Source of the DNA: DATLZU01 sp051293835
GTDB taxonomy: Bacteria; Nitrospirota; Nitrospiria; Nitrospirales; Nitrospiraceae
Direction of reading: 5' to 3'
Length of the DNA stretch: 64,000 bases
Assembly: GCA_051293835.1 (NCBI GenBank)
Contig: JBPKMA010000005.1
Location: 62,001 to 126,000, forward strand
Part shown: positions 53,487 to 63,498 of the stretch, one piece after another
How the letters are laid out: every line of letters begins with the position of its first letter
How positions within the stretch are numbered: position 1 is the first letter of the stretch
The notes under the pieces: model-generated
Told to the model about the DNA's origin: nothing
Databases searched by the model: none
What the model saw: the letters and a program-made list of their open reading frames with translations, nothing else
Program-made: the position numbers and the translations under genes

Positions 53487-55724
53487 TCAGAACACGCTTT
53501 TACTGACTTCGTTCGAATACGCACTTTCGTTTCCCGCAGTGTCATAAGCGGTCACGACAAAATAGTACGTCGTACCGACCTGCAGCCCGGTCGCAACATA
53601 ACTGGTCACATTACCTTGCAACGTTGCGATTGGTGCGCCGTAAGCGCCCGGCGCTGTCGCACGGTAGACTTTGTACCCGGCCAAATCGCTCTCTGTATTG
53701 GCATTCCAGGTCAGCGTGGCTGATGATGTCGCCGGCGGGTTGAGGATCAAGGTCACGGGAACTGTCTGCGGCGTATTCGTCGCCCCGCCGGCCGTGATCG
53801 TGATGGTCGCGTTGTAGGTGCCCGCGGACATGCCTGACGTATTGACGCTGACCGTGATCGGATCGGTCTCCGTCATTGTGGTGCCTGACGTCGTGTTCAA
53901 CGTCAACCAGGATGCGTTGTCGCTGGCCGTCCACGTCAGGGTTCCACCGCCAGTATTCGTAACGTTGACCGTCTGCGCTGCGGGGTTAGCTGCCCCCTGA
54001 GTCGCTGTAAATGAGAGACTGGTCGGGCTGAGTCTAATAGTCGGTGCAGTGTTCACTGTCAACGTCACGGGAACGGTTTGCGGGGTATTTGTTGCACCGG
54101 TTCCGGCAATCGTAATGGTGGCATTGTAAGTACCGGCCGCCAAGCCCGATAGGTTAACGCTGGCCGTCACGGAACCATTTCCAGTTCCTGATGTCGGGCT
54201 GAGCGTGAGCCACGTTGCATTGTCGCTGACACTCCAACTTAACGTCCCGGTTCCAGTATTGGTGATGCTTATTGTTTGATTGCTTGGATTGGTCCCACCC
54301 TGGGTGGCGGTGAAGCTTAGGCTCGCCGGGCTATAGCCGATGGTCGGGGCTGCAGGAGCCGTTACTACTAGAGAAACGGTGACGGTTTGCGGAGTGTTGG
54401 AGGCGCCCGAAGCCGTGATCGTGATCGGCGCGCTGACCGTGCCGGCACTCAATCCGGCCGTATTCACACTGACCACCAGCGCTCCATTCCCGGTTCCCGA
54501 TGCCGGGCTCACACTCAGCCAAGCGGCGTTCTCGGTTGCATTCCAATTCAGGGTGCCTGAGCCTGTGTTGGTGATGGTCACAGTCTGACTGGCCGGGTTC
54601 GTTCCTCCCTGTACACCGGTGAATGACAAATTCGTTGTGCTCAAACCGATGGTCGGTGTCGGCGCAGCCGTGACCGTCAACGTCACAGATACCGTCTGTG
54701 GGGTATTAGTCGCGCCGATGGCACTGATCGTAATCGAAGCATTATAGGTTCCGACTGCGAGACCGGAGGGATTGACATTTGCTGTGAATGATCCGCTATT
54801 CGTTCCGGACACTGAATTCGCTCCGTTTAAACTCAACCACGGTGCGCTCGAGACCGCGGTCCAATTCAGCGTCCCGGAGCCGGTATTACTGATCGTGACG
54901 GTCTGGCCGGCCGGGTTCGATCCGTTTTGAACGGCCGAAAACGCCAGGCTTGTCGGAGACCTTCCGATCACCGGGCTGGTGGTGGCAGGCGGCGTCGAGT
55001 TTGGAGTCGACGCCGGTGGGGACAGGATGTGCGTCAAGGCGGGCATTTGACTTAACAGTTTCTGTAGCGCTCTGCCGGCGAAGCTGCCGCCCGATGAAGA
55101 ACTGCCAGAGGCCGGGGCCGCCGTTGAGACGCTTGCCGCCGCGGATAGAGTCGAACCTGAACCGGCATCTAACAACGAGGTTGTAGGCACCGATACGGCT
55201 GAAGAAGTCACTGCGGAGATCGAAATAGATCTGGTCCCGTTTGCCGCGCTTTTCGTCGTTGTGCTCGAAGATGTCGTGGTCGAGCTTTCTTTTTGTAAGG
55301 TGCTCGAGCTTTCGCTGGCTATAGATCCGGCAAGCGAGGCCGTTAAACCGTTTTGAACCGCAGGTTGAGCGGAGAGGGCAAGCTGATCAGTCGGAACGAG
55401 TTGGCCAGTGGAGGGGCGGCGGATCAGTTTACGACCTTGACTGGCCGAATTTGTTGAGGCCTTACCCTTCGGGCCAAGGGACGTGGTTGCAGATCCGATG
55501 AGCGAACGGCGGCTTAGATTGGGATCAGTCTGTTGTTGGACAGGCTTCTGCGAAGTGGAGGAGGAAGCGTCGACGGCAGACTCGGCCGCTATCACTATGG
55601 CCGTGGGGATTCCAAATCCGACCAACATGTTCGCATTCAGGCCGACAAACAAGTAACTCATCGTCCCGCTTACAACGAACGTTTTAAACCACCGCACAGT
55701 TCGTTCTCTTGACTGGTGCATCAT
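53487..55724 (-). CDS. Secreted BACON-like repeat protein with C-terminal Fn3 domain
   Basis: About 745 residues from ATG 55724, which has GGAGG seven bases upstream. A non-standard hydrophobic N-terminal segment (TFVVSGTMSYLFVGLNANMLVGFG) and a long Ser/Thr-rich linker (to about residue 260) precede four repeats of about 100 residues, each with SLxFxxxQxGxNPxxQTVxIxNTGxGTLxW, a WL motif and a TNTPQTVxVxLxV end. This is the BACON/Ig-like pattern of adhesive surface proteins. A fibronectin III domain closes the chain (ATLTWNANTESDLAGYKVYR, TYYFVVTAYDTAGNESAYSNEV). Probably a cell-surface or matrix adhesin. A c-di-GMP riboswitch in the leader implies control by that messenger. Confidence 0.78.
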   Translation of the reverse strand: MMHQSRERTVRWFKTFVVSGTMSYLFVGLNANMLVGFGIPTAIVIAAESAVDASSSTSQKPVQQQTDPNLSRRSLIGSATTSLGPKGKASTNSASQGRKLIRRPSTGQLVPTDQLALSAQPAVQNGLTASLAGSIASESSSTLQKESSTTTSSSTTTKSAANGTRSISISAVTSSAVSVPTTSLLDAGSGSTLSAAASVSTAAPASGSSSSGGSFAGRALQKLLSQMPALTHILSPPASTPNSTPPATTSPVIGRSPTSLAFSAVQNGSNPAGQTVTISNTGSGTLNWTAVSSAPWLSLNGANSVSGTNSGSFTANVNPSGLAVGTYNASITISAIGATNTPQTVSVTLTVTAAPTPTIGLSTTNLSFTGVQGGTNPASQTVTITNTGSGTLNWNATENAAWLSVSPASGTGNGALVVSVNTAGLSAGTVSAPITITASGASNTPQTVTVSLVVTAPAAPTIGYSPASLSFTATQGGTNPSNQTISITNTGTGTLSWSVSDNATWLTLSPTSGTGNGSVTASVNLSGLAAGTYNATITIAGTGATNTPQTVPVTLTVNTAPTIRLSPTSLSFTATQGAANPAAQTVNVTNTGGGTLTWTASDNASWLTLNTTSGTTMTETDPITVSVNTSGMSAGTYNATITITAGGATNTPQTVPVTLILNPPATSSATLTWNANTESDLAGYKVYRATAPGAYGAPIATLQGNVTSYVATGLQVGTTYYFVVTAYDTAGNESAYSNEVSKSVF

Positions 55725-55776
55725 ATTGGTCCTCCGTTCGACCTGGCCCGCCATCGCTTATTGTGCACGCCATACG

Positions 55777-55806
55777 AAAACGCCCATCCGCGGACAGGAC
55801 GGGCGT
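55777..55806 (-). terminator. Intrinsic terminator of the riboswitch expression platform
   Basis: On the minus strand CGCCCGTCC and GGATGGGCG form a GC-rich stem around a seven-base loop, followed directly by TTTT. It lies between the c-di-GMP aptamer (ending at 55819) and the ATG at 55724. This arrangement is expected of a transcriptional riboswitch; whether ligand binding favours or prevents termination cannot be told from sequence. Confidence 0.7.
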
Positions 55807-55818
55807 GCGCACCAATCT

Positions 55819-55921
55819 CAAGAGCCTAACCTGGTGGCAGCCAGACCAACCATGGGAACAACTTCTTCCCGATCCCGGTCTCTTGGCTTTGCGTCCTGCC
55901 CTCTCGGACAGTTTGCCCTTG
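55819..55921 (-). promoter_or_regulatory. Cyclic-di-GMP-I (GEMM-I) riboswitch aptamer
   Basis: Minus-strand leader of the BACON-repeat gene. It shows P1 as CAAGGGC (55921-55915) paired with GCTCTTG (55825-55819); P2 as CTGTCC-GAGA-GGGCAG with a GNRA tetraloop; the invariant core GGACGCAAAGCC just after P2; a P3 starting GAGACC and closing GGTCT, and the receptor-like GGCTGCC. Spacing and order match the GEMM-I class, which binds c-di-GMP and controls motility, matrix and secretion genes. A terminator follows. Strongest regulatory element in the window. Confidence 0.85.
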
Positions 55922-56654
55922 TCACCGATCGTTCTTTTGCCTGCGACGATCTTCCTTGCCGGAATGTTTTTTCTTTTCCCTCCTTCCAGACGAACCTGAC
56001 TGACCGGCAGACTCTATGCCCGACAACCTGAGCAAGAGAGATGCCTAAAAAGCCTTACCTTGGTTTTTGAAGATTTGCTGTCTTAAAAATTTAAAGACAA
56101 TTCGCGCATTACGGCCCAACAACATCATCATCTACAATCTCCTCTCAGCCGAGCCAGTGAACGGAATCCACGATGTAATGATGTGAAAAGGTTATCACGA
56201 CGTGTACACTTCAATATTTGCTTTATAAAAATGACAATAACAATATGAAAATATTAGTTCTTTTGTAAATCTGATTGGGCGAGCATGAATCCAATACTTT
56301 AATTTCCTTGATGGCCAAGCACTGTATGGCTTTTCATCCGGTTGATGGAAAGAAGGAGACGAAAGGCAGAGGGCATCGTACTCCTCTTGTTGTTCAAGCC
56401 TCCGCCGATCATTCAGCACGTCCAACCAACCATCAGAGAAAAGTAGCATCAGGATAAAAGTGCCTTTCCGGTTTTTCGCTGAGGAACTTTTTGGGGTCTC
56501 GTGCTCTATTAATAAAAACTTGTTGTGCGAAACAGGATCAACCGGTACGGTGGGTCTCACACATTAGGATTGCTGAACATGCTGAAACGGCTATTTTGTT
56601 GACGGAAAATCACTGTTCTGTCATTCTTCAAGTTCTAAACACGGGCACGAAAAC
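55922..56654. other. Long AT-rich divergent intergenic region
   Basis: About 730 bases between the minus-strand riboswitch and the dehydrogenase gene on the plus strand. From about 56040 to 56300 it is distinctly AT-rich compared with its neighbours and probably holds divergent promoters. I see no convincing coding sequence, RNA gene or repeat. Promoter boxes could not be fixed with confidence. Confidence 0.4.
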
Positions 56655-57965
<1,311 letters not shown>

Positions 57966-58045
57966 GACCTAATGGCGTGTCAGGCATCGAATCTGCATGG
58001 GTTCGCGCGAAACCGTTTCCGCGTGATGTCCTTTAGCGGAGACCG

Positions 58046-60430
58046 ATGGAAGACCCCTCCATGGGCAGGGTGAGTCAACCAACGTGGCAGGCGGCGCTGG
58101 TATTGGCCTTCGCATCGACCGTCGCAGGGTGCTTGATGCTGACCTCGGCGGACGTGAAGCGCGGGGACCAGTATCTAGCCAGCGGCAACTGGGAAGAAGC
58201 CGCATTGGCGTACCAGCAGGCGTTAAAAGAGGACCCGTTCGATCCTGGCCTTCAACGCAAGTATTCACTGGCGCGCGAGCGGGCGGCGGCGCAACATGAA
58301 CAACGTGGCCGGTCGCTGCTCAAGGAGCGACAAATCGAACAAGCCATCGAGGAATTTAAGCAGGCTCTCTCGATCGAACCGTCCAATCCTGCACATCAGT
58401 CCGCGCTGGCCGAGGCGCTTCGACTCAAGGAAGCCAGGGAGCAGGCCCGTGAGGCTGAAAAATTGTCGCGGCTAGGCCGAGCCGAAGAAGCCTTGGAATA
58501 TTACGCACGGGCGGTCGAACTTGATCCTGACTTGGGGCAAGCCGTCGAGGGCATTGCTCGTATCAGTGAGGAACAGGAAGCCCACAAGCAAGACGCAGGC
58601 TTCAGCCAGCCGGTCACCCTGCGGTTTCGGAATGCCGGCTTAAAGGAAGTGCTAGAAGGGATCGCCAAGGTCGGCGGCATGAACCTCGTTTTCGACAAGG
58701 ATGTCCGCAACGATCCTGTTACGATCTCCCTTCAGGACACACCGTTCGAAGAGGCGCTCAATCTGATTCTAAACAGCAACAACCTATTCGCCCGTCGGGT
58801 CGGACCGCAGTTGCTCCTGATCAGTCCCAATACTAAGCAAAAGCAGGAGCAATACCAGGATCTGATGATCCGAACCTTTTACCTGTCGAACGCTAAGGCA
58901 AAGGACATGCTGGCTCTGCTCAAGAGCATGCTCGACAGCAAGCGGATGTATGCCAACGAACAATTGAACGCCATCGTGATTCGCGACCAACCGGAAAAGC
59001 TGCAACTGGCTGAGAAAATCATTCTCGCCAACGACCGCCAGGAATCCGAAGTGTTGTTCGATGTCGAAATCTTGGAAGTCAATCGGACCAAAAATCAAAC
59101 GTACGGGCTGAACTATCCAAAGCAGGCTGGCATGGGGCTGGTGCCACCGGGCTTTACCAAGGTGCTGGAGGCCGACCCGCAGCAGTTCACCTACCGTCAA
59201 CTGAGCAGCCTAGGTCCTGACAGCTATCTATTCCGTCTGCCGAGCACGGTCCTACTGGACTTCTTCAAGCAGCAAACCGATGCCAAGACGCTGGCGGCGC
59301 CCAAGATTCGGGTGATGAACAACAAAAAAGCGGAAATCAACATCGGCGACAAACAACCGATTCTGCTCTCGACGACGAACGTGTTGCCAGGCCAAGCCGC
59401 CACCGGCGCCGTGCCAACCACCTCCACCGTCACGTCGATCGAGTTCCGGGACACCGGCGTCAAATTGACTGTGGAGCCGACCATTCGGCTGGCCAATGAA
59501 CTGTCGCTCAAGATGAAGATCGAGGTCGTCAAGATCGGCGATCAAGTCACGTTGCAGCAATCGCCCCTCATCCAGCAATTCCGCTTTGGGAACCGGTCTG
59601 CAGAGACCATCTTGAACATCAAAGACGGCGAGACCATCGTGTTGGGCGGGCTCCTTCAGGAAGAAGACCGCAAGAGCCGTACGACGATCCCCTGGATCGG
59701 CGACCTTCCCGTGATTGGTGACCTGCTCAGTTCATTTCGAACGGAACGGGTGACGACGGAGGTCATCCTGACCATCACGCCGCACATCGTTCAGAACATG
59801 ACCCCGCCGGGTCCCGAAACGCAGGCCTTTTGGTCCGGAACCGAAACGCTCTACGCCACGGCTCCACTGTTTCCTGGGTATCTCCGAAAAACATCCGGTC
59901 CGCCGGAGTTGAGACGCGCGGGAACGCTTCACGGTTCTTCGAACGATCGGAACAACCAAAATGGCGACAATGGAATGTCTGCACCGCCGGGCCCGCCTTC
60001 TTCGGCATCCTCCCAGAAGAGCGACATCCCCTCGCTTTCTTTGAAACCGTCTGACCTCACAGCACAGGTTGGCCGTCCGTTTCGGTTAGACGTCGTCGCT
60101 GAGCATCTTCCGCCGCTACAGAACGGTCAGCTCAGGCTTCGTTACGATCCCCACCTCCTGGAGTTTCAGAGCGCCGCAGAGGGCGATTTGCTCAAGCAAG
60201 GGGAGCGAGGCGCGAGGGTGACCGCCGCTGACTCTCGGGAGGGCACGGTGGAATTGACACTGCTTCGTCCGACGACTCCACTTGCCGGAAACGGCGCACT
60301 CGTCATAGTCACGTTTCTGGCCAAGTCGCCGGGCGTTTCGCTGCTGTACGTGGAAATGGCGGGCGGATCCCAACAGAATCCGACGGGCGAGCGGTTGGCG
60401 GTTGGGCAGGGAGTGGTCAGAGTGCGGTGA
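58046..60430 (+). CDS. gspD: Secretin (GspD/MshL/PilQ-like) lipoprotein with TPR N-terminus and cohesin-like tail
   Basis: 794 residues. A signal with lipobox (FASTVAGC) comes first, then TPR-type helices (about 30-185), secretin N0/N1 domains (VTLRFRNAGLKEVLEGIAKVGG; LMIRTFYLSNAKAKDML), and the secretin beta domain with VRLAAPK-type LAAPKIRVMNNKKAEINIGDKQP, SIEFRDTGVKLTVEPTI and IPWIGDLPVIGDLLSSF. After about residue 660 a cohesin-like domain follows (LKPSDLTAQVGRPFRLDVV; LRYDPHLLEFQ), a tail usually found in other proteins. It forms the outer-membrane gate of a type II secretion or MSHA-like pilus system. ATG 58046 has GGAGA upstream; 58061 is an alternative. Confidence 0.88.
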   Translation: MEDPSMGRVSQPTWQAALVLAFASTVAGCLMLTSADVKRGDQYLASGNWEEAALAYQQALKEDPFDPGLQRKYSLARERAAAQHEQRGRSLLKERQIEQAIEEFKQALSIEPSNPAHQSALAEALRLKEAREQAREAEKLSRLGRAEEALEYYARAVELDPDLGQAVEGIARISEEQEAHKQDAGFSQPVTLRFRNAGLKEVLEGIAKVGGMNLVFDKDVRNDPVTISLQDTPFEEALNLILNSNNLFARRVGPQLLLISPNTKQKQEQYQDLMIRTFYLSNAKAKDMLALLKSMLDSKRMYANEQLNAIVIRDQPEKLQLAEKIILANDRQESEVLFDVEILEVNRTKNQTYGLNYPKQAGMGLVPPGFTKVLEADPQQFTYRQLSSLGPDSYLFRLPSTVLLDFFKQQTDAKTLAAPKIRVMNNKKAEINIGDKQPILLSTTNVLPGQAATGAVPTTSTVTSIEFRDTGVKLTVEPTIRLANELSLKMKIEVVKIGDQVTLQQSPLIQQFRFGNRSAETILNIKDGETIVLGGLLQEEDRKSRTTIPWIGDLPVIGDLLSSFRTERVTTEVILTITPHIVQNMTPPGPETQAFWSGTETLYATAPLFPGYLRKTSGPPELRRAGTLHGSSNDRNNQNGDNGMSAPPGPPSSASSQKSDIPSLSLKPSDLTAQVGRPFRLDVVAEHLPPLQNGQLRLRYDPHLLEFQSAAEGDLLKQGERGARVTAADSREGTVELTLLRPTTPLAGNGALVIVTFLAKSPGVSLLYVEMAGGSQQNPTGERLAVGQGVVRVR

Positions 60431-60933
60431 AACAGTCTGGCGTTACCCTCATTGAACTGCTGGTTACGCTGACGATCATCATGATTCTGGCCTCTGTGGC
60501 CATGCCGTTGAGCCGAGTGTCGGGCCAACGAATCCGCGAAATCGAATTGCGGCAACACCTGCGCACGATGAGGGCCGCCATCGATGCGTTCAAGCTGGAA
60601 TGGAACCGCGACGGTGACGTGCTGATCGGTCCGGCCTGTCTCAAAAACAAGTTGACCTGCAAAGACGTGGCCAGCGTGTACGGGTACCCCAAATCTTTAG
60701 AGGTGCTCCTCGGCGTCAAACTGACCGGCGAGGAGGCCACCGTCCGCGGGACGACCGTGCGTCGGTACCTGCGCGCCATCCCAGTGGATCCGATGACGGG
60801 GAAGCCCGACTGGTTGCTGCGTTGCTACCGGGATCCGCCCAATCCGACGTCCTGGTGCGGCGATGACGTGTACGATGTCTCGACACAGAGTCAGGAAACG
60901 GCCTTGGATGGAACGAGGTACCGGGATTGGTAA
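60427..60933 (+). CDS. Type II secretion/type IV pilus pseudopilin (GspG/GspH-like)
   Basis: 168 residues from GTG 60427, overlapping the secretin stop (GTGA). A prepilin signal is visible: MKQSG/VTLIELLVTLTIIMILASVAMPL, with Glu at +5 after the predicted cleavage glycine. The soluble part contains RAIPVDPMTGKPDW, close to the PxDPxxxxPW calcium-loop pattern of GspG-type pseudopilins, and several cysteines. Probably a minor or major pseudopilin of the piston. It is the first of two adjacent pilin genes. Confidence 0.85.
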   Translation: MKQSGVTLIELLVTLTIIMILASVAMPLSRVSGQRIREIELRQHLRTMRAAIDAFKLEWNRDGDVLIGPACLKNKLTCKDVASVYGYPKSLEVLLGVKLTGEEATVRGTTVRRYLRAIPVDPMTGKPDWLLRCYRDPPNPTSWCGDDVYDVSTQSQETALDGTRYRDW

Positions 60934-61309
60934 GCACCGGCGGTGGAGGTCGCGCGGTTTTACAATCATCGAGCTGATGATAGTCGTGTCGATCGTGGGG
61001 ATTTTGGCGACGCTGGCCGTTCCGTCTTATCAGACAGCGGTCCGGAAGGCCAAGGAGGCCGTGCTGCGGCAGGACCTCTTTACGCTCCGTGACTTGCTCG
61101 ATCAGCATCGAGCCGACCAGGGAAAATATCCGGCCTCCTTGGAAGCGCTGGTCTCGGCAGGGTACCTGCGTCGCATCCCGATGGACCCCTTCACCGGCTC
61201 GTCGACAACGTGGCAGGAAATCGCCGAACCGACGGAAGGCGGTGTCTTCGATGTCTACTCCGGCTCTGACTTGGTGGGCACGAACGGCGTTCCTTATAAC
61301 CAGTGGTGA
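60908..61309 (+). CDS. Type II secretion pseudopilin (GspG-like)
   Basis: 133 residues from ATG 60908, overlapping the previous gene. Prepilin signal RSRG/FTIIELMIVVSIVGILATLAVPSY with the classic Phe+1 and Glu+5. The remainder (AVLRQDLFTLRDLLDQHRADQGKYPASLEALVSAGYLRRIPMDPFTGS) is GspG-like, including the MDPFTG loop. Shorter than the usual 140-150-residue GspG, otherwise canonical. An upstream in-frame start at 60863 would add 15 residues inside the preceding gene. Confidence 0.86.
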   Translation: MERGTGIGKHRRWRSRGFTIIELMIVVSIVGILATLAVPSYQTAVRKAKEAVLRQDLFTLRDLLDQHRADQGKYPASLEALVSAGYLRRIPMDPFTGSSTTWQEIAEPTEGGVFDVYSGSDLVGTNGVPYNQW

Positions 61310-61343
61310 AGGCACGCGCCGACACCCGGGCGTGACTACACGC

Positions 61344-62153
61344 ATGAACCATCCTTCCGGCAACGAGACTCCCAGCGTGAACCGAGCGGTACTCTGGGCG
61401 TTTTTCGTCCCAGTCTTGTGGTGGTGGGCCGGCTGCGCCGAACTGGAACCGATGGTTGAGCCGGAGGTGGCCGATTTGCAACTTACCATCGACGCGCTCA
61501 AGACAGCGGTGCACGACGCCCAACGCACGATCGCCGAGCTGCGCGGCGAGTTGGAGGCGCGTCGAAAAGAGCTAGGGGAGGCTCAGGTCGCGAGGGCTCA
61601 ACTCGAAGGCAAGTTACGGGAAACGGAGCGCCGCCTAGCGGAAGCGAAACATATTATCGACCTTCAACGGGAGGAGTTGGCGGCCGCGCGCAGCGAGCGG
61701 GAACGGATCGCCCGCGCCGGCCAGCAGCTTCAGGCGCAACTTCGGCACTTGCAACGGCAGCTTGCTCAACATAGCAAACTGCTTCAAGAGTCGGGAGGCA
61801 ACGCGCCAGCCGCGACATCGCGCAACGCGTCGCAGAACCCCGTCCGCGCGGAGCCTGCGAGCTTGCCGGACGTCGAACCGTATGGGACGCCTTTTCCGAA
61901 CATCTCAACGGCGGGAGCTGGCAACCGGCGCACGCTTGAACCCGAACTCCCGGCTCCGCCGCGAACCGTGACGGTCCAAGCGGGCGACACGCTTTGGAGT
62001 TTGTCGAGACGGTATCGGGTCAGCCTGGCTGAGCTGCGGGCGCTCAATAACTTACGAGGCAACCGCATCGAACCCGGTCAGGCCCTGTGGCTCCCTGACG
62101 CGGGACCGGCGGCCGTCCCAGGGCTTTCCGGGAACGGCGCTCAGGTCCCGTAG
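61344..62153 (+). CDS. Coiled-coil LysM-domain lipoprotein
   Basis: 269 residues from ATG 61344 (alternative GTG 61378). Lipoprotein signal with lipobox WWWAGC near residue 31, then a long charged coiled coil (about 45-155; TIAELRGELEARRKELGEAQ, ERRLAEAKHIIDLQREELAA), a Pro/Ser-rich linker and a C-terminal LysM domain (VQAGDTLWSLSRRYRVSLAEL...NNL). LysM binds peptidoglycan, so the protein could link the outer-membrane secretin to the wall, filling the role of a GspC or pilotin, which I did not see. That role is inference from position. Confidence 0.78.
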   Translation: MNHPSGNETPSVNRAVLWAFFVPVLWWWAGCAELEPMVEPEVADLQLTIDALKTAVHDAQRTIAELRGELEARRKELGEAQVARAQLEGKLRETERRLAEAKHIIDLQREELAAARSERERIARAGQQLQAQLRHLQRQLAQHSKLLQESGGNAPAATSRNASQNPVRAEPASLPDVEPYGTPFPNISTAGAGNRRTLEPELPAPPRTVTVQAGDTLWSLSRRYRVSLAELRALNNLRGNRIEPGQALWLPDAGPAAVPGLSGNGAQVP

Positions 62154-62203
62154 CACCGTATGGTCGCCCGGAAAATCTTTACCGGTTTGCCCAATTATGC
62201 TCC

Positions 62204-63418
62204 ATGCCCACATTCGTGTATAGAGTAGCCCGCCCCGACGGCACAACCTCGCATGGCCGGATCGATGGAGAGAGCGAAGGCGCCGTCCGGGCGAAACTGG
62301 AAAGCCAAGGGCTCCTCGTCTTCAAGCTCCAGCGCCATGGCGCGGCCGGCGTGCTGCCCGTCGGGCTCATGCGCAGGTGGGGCAAGCTCCCGCTGCAGGA
62401 ATTTCTGATCTTCAATCAAGAATTGCTCGCTCTCGTCAAGGCTGGCTTGCCGATCCTCAAGATCTGGGACCTGCTCATTGAGCGGGCCAGGCATGCGGGG
62501 TTTCAGAGCGTCCTGTGGGCTGTGCGGCAGGACATCCGCGGCGGCGCGTCCGCCTCGGACGCGCTGGCCAAGCATCCGCACCACTTTCCGGAACTCTATG
62601 TGGCGACGGTGCGAGCCGGCGAGCAATCCGGCAATCTGCCCGAGGTCCTGCACCGGTACATCGTCTATCTTAAACTGATGCTGGGCTTGCGCCAGAAAGT
62701 GACGAAGGCGCTAGCGTATCCGGTGTTTCTCATCGTCATTGGTGTCGCCGTCGTCGGATTTCTCCTCGCCTATGTGATGCCGACGTTCGTCGCCGTCTAC
62801 GGCGAGTCGGCGCAATCCCTGCCACCGGCCACCCAGGCCCTGATTAAACTGGTGCGGACGGGCCAAGCCAACGCGATTCCGTTGCTCATCGTGCTGGCCA
62901 TTGTGGCGGCGGCCCTCCGCGCCTGGTACCAGACGCCGGCTGGCTGTCGGACGGTGGACCGTTGGCTTCTGCGTGTACCTTTGCTCGGTCAGATTTTCAT
63001 CGAGCACCACACCATACAGTTCACGCGCACGCTGGCTACCGTGCTCGCTGGAGGAACGCCGCTGGTGGATGCCCTGCAGATCTCGCGGGGCGCCGTGTCG
63101 AACCGGTTTATCTCGGAAGGCCTGGCGGCAGCGGTAGGACAGATCCGGAAAGGATCGACCCTAGCGGCGGCGCTGGAGGATCAGAATATTCTGCCCAAGC
63201 TGGCGATCGAAATGCTGTCGGTCGGGGAGGAGACCGGCTCGTTGGAAGCGATGCTCAGAGACGTCGCCGAATTCTACGAAGGTGATCTCGACCTCAGATT
63301 GAGTCAACTCACCACCTGGATTGAACCGGCGCTGCTGCTGGTTATGGGAATCCTGGTCGGGATCATCGTGATCGTCATGTACCTCCCGGTCTTCCAAATG
63401 GCCGGCACGGTGCTGTGA
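62204..63418 (+). CDS. gspF: Type II secretion inner-membrane protein GspF
   Basis: 404 residues. It begins MPTFVYRVARPDGT, the usual family start, and has the two repeated T2SSF domains: LLALVKAGLPILKIWDLL...GASASDALAKHP, and FTRTLATVLAGGTPLVDALQI...GSTLAAALED. Three hydrophobic helices (about 170-195, 225-245 and C-terminal LLLVMGILVGIIVIVMYLPVF) match the GspF topology. It is the membrane platform on which the GspE ATPase acts to extend the pseudopilus. An out-of-frame ATG seven bases upstream is not used. Confidence 0.92.
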   Translation: MPTFVYRVARPDGTTSHGRIDGESEGAVRAKLESQGLLVFKLQRHGAAGVLPVGLMRRWGKLPLQEFLIFNQELLALVKAGLPILKIWDLLIERARHAGFQSVLWAVRQDIRGGASASDALAKHPHHFPELYVATVRAGEQSGNLPEVLHRYIVYLKLMLGLRQKVTKALAYPVFLIVIGVAVVGFLLAYVMPTFVAVYGESAQSLPPATQALIKLVRTGQANAIPLLIVLAIVAAALRAWYQTPAGCRTVDRWLLRVPLLGQIFIEHHTIQFTRTLATVLAGGTPLVDALQISRGAVSNRFISEGLAAAVGQIRKGSTLAAALEDQNILPKLAIEMLSVGEETGSLEAMLRDVAEFYEGDLDLRLSQLTTWIEPALLLVMGILVGIIVIVMYLPVFQMAGTVL

Positions 63419-63498
63419 GCATGCGTGGTCTCTTTGTGCTCGATTACTTGCGACCGGCTCTGCGCTATTCACTCTAAGCTGTTTAGAAGAGAGCGTCT

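Noticed and set aside
56195..56560. 121-codon open frame on the minus strand in the AT-rich intergenic region
   Set aside because: No family motif, no ribosome site, and composition like the surrounding non-coding DNA.
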